Source of the DNA: Brotaphodocola faecis
Lineage (GTDB): Bacteria; Bacillota; Clostridia; Lachnospirales; Lachnospiraceae
Length of the DNA: 64,000 bases
NCBI RefSeq assembly: GCF_040096075.1
Contig: NZ_JBBMFJ010000008.1
Span: forward strand, 1 to 64,000
Direction: 5' to 3'
A program made the translations under genes and the position numbers. The stretch's first letter is position 1, and each line of letters opens with the position of its first letter. Shown here piece after piece: positions 60,640-64,000 of this stretch. Under the pieces are notes generated by a model, which was not told the origin of the DNA, did not search any database, and saw only the letters and a list, made by a program, of their open reading frames with translations.

Positions 60640-61854
60640 ATGGGAAACGAAGTCGGATTAAAAATAGAAGAAATGCTGTGCCAGCTGGCCGATGCAACGC
60701 GCATCGACGGAGAGATCTGGCGTGCAGCTTATACCCCGGAAGACAAAAACGCGAAGAACATCCTGCGTGAGTGGATCGAAGATCTGGGGCTTGAATACAG
60801 AGAGGATGCGATCGGTAACGTGTATGGGCGGTTTCCGGGGACAGAGCCTGGAACCGTACTGACGGGATCCCACCTGGATACCGTAAAGAACGGTGGAAAA
60901 TATGATGGCGCACTGGGCGTTGTGACCGGTGTGGCAGCGCTGGGATACCTCAAAGAGTCTGGCTTCGTTCCGAAGCATAGCCTGGAAGTGGTTGGTCTGA
61001 TGGAGGAAGAGGGCAGTCGTTTTGCTACCGGCTGTCAGGGGAGCCGTGCGATCTGTGGCACGCTGAAAGAGGAGGATCTCGAGGAAGTCGGCCGTGATGG
61101 TGTCACACTTCGCGAGGCACTGGTATCTGCCGGTTATCAGCCGGAAGCGCTGAAGAGTGTGAAACGTGATGATATTAGAGCGATCGTAGAGCTGCATATC
61201 GAACAGGGACCGGTGCTTGAAAGCGAGCAGAAGCAGATCGGTATTGTGGACAGTATCGTCGGTATCGTCAACTATGAGCTGACCATTCAGGGAAGCTAGA
61301 ACCATGCAGGTACAACCTCGATGCCTTTACGACACGATCCTGTGGTGGCTGCTGCGGAATTCATAACAGAGTCTACCCGTCAGATGATGGAGCAGACCCC
61401 TTCTGCCACCCTTACCTATGGCGCGATGCAAGTGTTTCCTGGAATGCAGAACGTCATTGCAGATCGGGTAAATCTGCTCATCGATATGCGAGATGGCAGC
61501 GAAGAGGAACTGCTTCAGGATGAAGCTATTCTGAAACGCGCGCTGGAATCCATCGAAAGCAAGGGCTTTAAGATCCGGTTTGGACAGAACCACTGGTTGA
61601 AATCAGCGCAGATGGATCCGAACGTGATTCGTGTGATCGAGCAGCACTGTAAAGAAAAACATCTGGCATATAAGCATATGAACAGCGGTGCCGGTCACGA
61701 CTCGATGGTATTCGGAAAGGTGTTCCCGACCGCGATGATTTTCGTGCCGAGTATCGGAGGTATCAGCCATAATCCAGCAGAAGCCACCGCTATATCGGAT
61801 ATACAGACTGGCTTTGAACTGCTTTGTGACGTGTTAAAAGAATTATCAGAATAA
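60640..61854 (+). pseudogene. Hydantoinase/carbamoylase-family M20 amidase with an in-frame amber codon
   Basis: Reads through as a 404-residue zinc-dependent amidase (N-carbamoyl amino acid or allantoate amidohydrolase group). Metal motifs are present: GSHLDTVKNGGKYDGALGVV, GLMEEEGSRF, ELHIEQGPVLE, NHAGTT and GISHNPAEATAISDI. One TAG at 61297-61299 splits it, between QGS and NHAGTT, with the frame otherwise open. The stop falls in the conserved lid-domain segment G-x-x-N-HAGTT, so it is an inactivating nonsense mutation unless suppressed. Ribosome site and promoter remain, so decay looks recent. Confidence 0.88.
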
Positions 61855-61877
61855 AAGGAGGGAAGAAATAAAGGAAA

Positions 61878-62002
61878 ATGAGGATCAGAAAAGCAGAAGA
61901 AAAAGATATTCCGAGGATCATGGAATTGTTGGGATGGGACAGGTATTGGAGATACATGCAGATATACGTCCTGACATTTTTATTCCGGGAATGATGTATA
62001 TT
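61878..62002 (+). pseudogene. GNAT acetyltransferase N-terminal fragment
   Basis: Begins MRIRKAEEKDIPRIMELL, the usual N-terminus of GNAT proteins, then shifts frame near 61932 and continues as GQVLEIHADIRPDIFIPGMM. The sequence stops at an IS3-type remnant (62003). Frameshifted and truncated. Confidence 0.75.
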
Positions 62003-62068
62003 TTTTCCAGACAAAAAATCCTCGCAGGCATGGATTTTAATTTCTGGAGGAAACTTTGGTTTGGACAT
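62003..62068 (-). mobile_element. IS3-type orfA 5' fragment
   Basis: Reading leftward from 62068: MSKPKFPPEIKIHACEDFLS-GK, the N-terminus of an IS3-family OrfA, then unrelated sequence (the GNAT remnant). The start codon lies 4 nt from the inverted-repeat end at 62073, as expected for an IS left end. Confidence 0.75.
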
Positions 62069-62072
62069 AAAA

Positions 62073-62122
62073 ATCTCCCTTAAGTAGACTTTGTTTATTT
62101 ATCTTGTCTACTTAAGGGAGAT
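62073..62122. repeat. Perfect 17-bp inverted repeat: two facing IS ends
   Basis: ATCTCCCTTAAGTAGAC (62073-62089) and its exact complement (62106-62122) separated by 16 bp. The left arm directly precedes the OrfA fragment on the minus strand, so it is the terminal repeat of that IS. The second arm is in the orientation of the opposite end, giving an end-to-end junction or the relic of two copies. Confidence 0.75.
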
Positions 62123-62197
62123 CATATCACTTCTCTAACCCGCGGGCTTCTCTATTTATTTTCTATATTTTGCTGCCACTCCGGCGCTGCTCATGCA

Positions 62198-62662
62198 TTA
62201 GCCTTCAATGGTAACATACTTCTTGGTTTCTACAGCCGGTTTTGCTTCTTTCTTCGGAACGAACAGCTTCAGCATACCATGCTTGAACTCGGCCTTGATG
62301 TCCTGCTCGGTTACATCTTCACCAACGTAGAAGGAACGCTGGCACGCACCGGCATAACGTTCACGGCGGATGTACTTACCGGTTTCTTTCTCCTGCTCGT
62401 CCTTGTCAAGTCCCTTGGATGCGCTGATGGTTAAGTAACCATCTTTCAGCTCTGCGGTAACTTCATCTTTCGTAAAGCCCGGAAGATCAATCTCCAGTTC
62501 ATAACCGCCTTCCAGTTCCTTGATATCGGTCTTCATGACGTTCTTGGCATTGTGACCATACAGTTTCTTCTCAACGTTGTTCTCTGCGCTGTTATCGAAG
62601 AACGGAAAACTTCTCATAAAATCATCAAACATATCCTCACCAAAAATACTCGGCATTAACAT
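62198..62662 (-). CDS. hsp20: Small heat-shock protein (Hsp20/alpha-crystallin)
   Basis: A 154-aa ATP-independent chaperone. The alpha-crystallin domain runs from about 42 to 140 (MKTDIKELEGGYELEIDLPG, TKDEVTAELKDGYLTISASK, RSFYVGEDVTEQDIKAEFKHG, GMLKLFVPKK) and the N-terminal FDDFMRSFPFF is typical. The I-x-I/V-like end is VTIEG. AAGGAG precedes the ATG. A CIRCE operator overlaps its promoter, pointing to HrcA control. It sits intact between IS remnants. Confidence 0.95.
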   Translation of the reverse strand: MLMPSIFGEDMFDDFMRSFPFFDNSAENNVEKKLYGHNAKNVMKTDIKELEGGYELEIDLPGFTKDEVTAELKDGYLTISASKGLDKDEQEKETGKYIRRERYAGACQRSFYVGEDVTEQDIKAEFKHGMLKLFVPKKEAKPAVETKKYVTIEG

Positions 62663-62793
62663 AAGTCATCTCTCCTTTTCTATCTAAGCTTCTCTATGCT
62701 TAAACCTTGTTTCTTTGGAACCAGGATCTTTCAGGGACTCCCGGGAACCTCTTTCTTTGTTCCTTCTGTATCCCTTTCCTTTGTTCTATGTGT

Positions 62794-62836
62794 AATATAG
62801 CACATATTATTAGCACTGTCAAGAGGTGAGTGCTAA
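62794..62836 (-). promoter_or_regulatory. CIRCE operator and hsp20 promoter
   Basis: CIRCE inverted repeat TTAGCACTG-N9-GAGTGCTAA (62810-62818, 62828-62836; one base off the consensus TTAGCACTC). The minus-strand promoter TTGACA (62817-62822), 17 nt, TATATT (62794-62799) has its -35 inside CIRCE, so HrcA would block polymerase. Confidence 0.92.
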
Positions 62837-62843
62837 TAATTTA

Positions 62844-63382
62844 TTAAATTTTTTCCGCACGGTATTTCACATGATTCCAATCCATGCCAAAAGCACTTAA
62901 GAACACTTTCTGTGTTTTGGTTACTGCATGATCAAGCCGGTACACCTTATCCAGCTGGCGTGTCATCTCGATCTTTTCCAGTTCCCTGATTGCTGCCGGA
63001 ACTGTAAGATAATTCGGTTTTTTGCCAGTTCTTTTGCCTTCTCCTTTAAAGCTGTATATATCCTGCACCGGATGATCAGTGCAAGAAAACCAATGAATAT
63101 CTTATTTGATGCCGCCTCTTCTGATGCCACTCTCAGACAATGGTTTCCGAGATAAGATTTATCTGCCCGGAATACTTTTTCCGATACATCCCTGCTCTTG
63201 TAAAGGTTTATCGCATCCTTTGCATCCATCTTTTCGGATGAGATGATAGCAAAATATCCACAGAACTCCAGCTCATCCTGGATCACCGGCAGGAGGTCTT
63301 CTGTGGTATTGGCAATTGCCTGAATTCCGGGTTTTTCATCATAGGAAAGTACATGTACAACCTGTTCATCCTTCCCATGAAA
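62844..63382 (-). pseudogene. IS4/IS1634-type transposase C-terminal remnant
   Basis: Readable as VVHVLSYDEKPG, ELEFCGYFAIISSEKMDAKD, INLYKSRDVSEKVFRADKSY and SNKIFIGFLALIIRCRIYTA, then after a one-base shift in an A6 run (plus-strand T6 at 63018-63023) LTVPAAIRELEKIEMTRQ and YRLDHAVTKTQKVFL. These are the C-terminal DDE-region features of IS1634-like transposases (the YxSRDxxEKxFRxDK block with catalytic Glu). The N-terminal two thirds are missing; the remnant starts at the stop codon of the hybrid kinase. Confidence 0.85.
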
Positions 63383-64000
63383 TTAGCAATTTTCTTGTTG
63401 CCTTATTACTTCTGATAATATTGAGAGCAGCTTATCAACCTGGATCGGCTTTGCTATATGACCATTCATCCCGGCTGCAATAGCATCTTGCTTATCTTCT
63501 ACAAATGCATTTGCTGTCATTGCAATGATTGGTATACACGCCTTATCCTTATCTGGTATATTTCTAATTTCCTGCGTTGCTTTATAACCGTCCATCTTGG
63601 GCATCTGGATATCCATGAGTATCAGATCATAAGTTCCTGCCGGCATCTGCTCTATTTGCTTTACACACTGTATGCCATCCTCTACACGGTCAATAATAAT
63701 CCCTGTTTCTTCAAGTATTGCAATTGCAATTTCTGCGTTTAGCTCATTATCCTCTGCCAGTAAAATATGTTTTCCGCGTAAACTGCTTTCCATATCAGCG
63801 GCATCTGTTTTTGATGCTTTCTGCCCGTAATAGTCCTCATCAGCCTTTTTTTGTATCAGGATAAGTGTAAACACAGTTCCTTTTCCCAGTTCGCTTTTCA
63901 CGTCTATGCTGCCGCCCATCAGATCAACATATTTTTTTACAATTGCCATTCCAAGCCCTGTACCTGCAACTTTACCAACGGTCGTATTCCGTTCCCTTGA
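63383..64000 (-). CDS. Hybrid sensor histidine kinase/response regulator, C-terminal part (runs off the window)
   Basis: The last 205 residues of a larger signalling protein, open to the window edge. It starts within the ATPase domain (GTGLGMAIVKKYVDLMGGSI, SELGKGTVFTL), then a linker and a receiver domain: acidic pair in ILLAEDNELNAEIA, phospho-Asp in LILMDIQMPKMDG, Thr in IIAMTANAF, Lys in GHIAKPI. The gene ends at a TAA directly fused to transposase remnant sequence, so its true C-terminus may have been cut by the IS; the receiver itself looks complete. Confidence 0.92.
   Translation of the reverse strand, partial: SRERNTTVGKVAGTGLGMAIVKKYVDLMGGSIDVKSELGKGTVFTLILIQKKADEDYYGQKASKTDAADMESSLRGKHILLAEDNELNAEIAIAILEETGIIIDRVEDGIQCVKQIEQMPAGTYDLILMDIQMPKMDGYKATQEIRNIPDKDKACIPIIAMTANAFVEDKQDAIAAGMNGHIAKPIQVDKLLSILSEVIRQQENC

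Noticed and set aside
62963..63068. Programmed frameshift in the IS1634-like remnant (A6 run)
   Set aside because: The element is already missing its N-terminal part, and this family does not depend on a frameshift at its C-terminus, so a simple decay indel is more likely.

Overview
The window reads as chromosomal DNA of a low-to-mid GC Firmicute, most likely a Lachnospiraceae-type gut clostridium (inference). The evidence is the Gram-positive wall biology (class B sortase, choline-binding-type repeats, a giant Cna-B/SpaA adhesin), the gene order DUF1385-prmC-prfA next to rpmE and rho, the rpmG-secE-nusG-rplK-rplA-rplJ-rplL block, strong AGGAGG ribosome sites and sigma-A promoters with 17-nt spacers. 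Most genes lie on the minus strand.

Layout. 0.4-3.4 kb (+): a winged-helix/LicC/LicA fusion for phosphocholine metabolism, followed by a secreted protein made of choline-binding-type repeats. 3.5-9.8 kb (-): leuA with its own promoter and a short leader ORF, then glmM-type phosphohexomutase and rfbD, rfbB, rfbA (dTDP-rhamnose, no rfbC here). 9.9-11.3 kb (-): a DUF3990 (ADP-ribosyltransferase-like) gene and an overlapping Xre gene, behind a promoter embedded in a 19-bp inverted repeat. 11.4-19.8 kb (-): class B sortase, prfA, prmC, DUF1385, rpmE, rho (with an Asn/Gln-rich insert), rarA, polysaccharide deacetylase. 19.8-21.4 kb (+): a LysR regulator and a cold-shock gene with a structured leader. 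21.4-25 kb (-): ribosomal/secretion/NusG block with an L10 leader and two near-identical elements that resemble the L1 site of 23S rRNA. 25-29.5 kb (-): comF, recD2, mreB.

29.8-45.5 kb (-) is the most distinctive accessory region: a three-gene operon for a DUF6273 exported protein, a 1207-aa exported repeat/beta-helix-like protein ending in wall-binding repeats, and a 3646-aa multi-SpaA/Cna-B surface protein ending in a sortase-like LPKMG signal. One promoter, whose -10 region is flanked by a perfect inverted repeat, appears to drive it. 45.5-50 kb: ABC-F protein, a FeoA-like protein, an HD-domain protein, tRNA-Gly(CCC), a 40-aa membrane peptide and a rhodanese-TtcA fusion. 50-57.7 kb: an exported-protein/MMPL transporter operon divergent from a TetR regulator. 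57.7-64 kb: glpK and then a decayed zone with pieces of a histidine kinase, IS3-type, IS605-type (TnpB) and IS4/IS1634-type elements, a carbamoylase interrupted by one amber codon, a broken GNAT gene, an intact hsp20 under a CIRCE operator, and the C-terminus of a hybrid histidine kinase running off the window.

How the parts fit. Much of the window serves the cell surface: phosphocholine transfer (LicC-LicA), proteins carrying choline-binding-type repeats (2245, 40808 and 55991), dTDP-rhamnose synthesis, deacetylation, sortase anchoring and MreB. The best candidates for little-described biology are the DUF3990/Xre pair with its operator, the giant adhesin operon, the duplicated L1-site mimic, the leuA leader peptide and the Csp leader hairpin.
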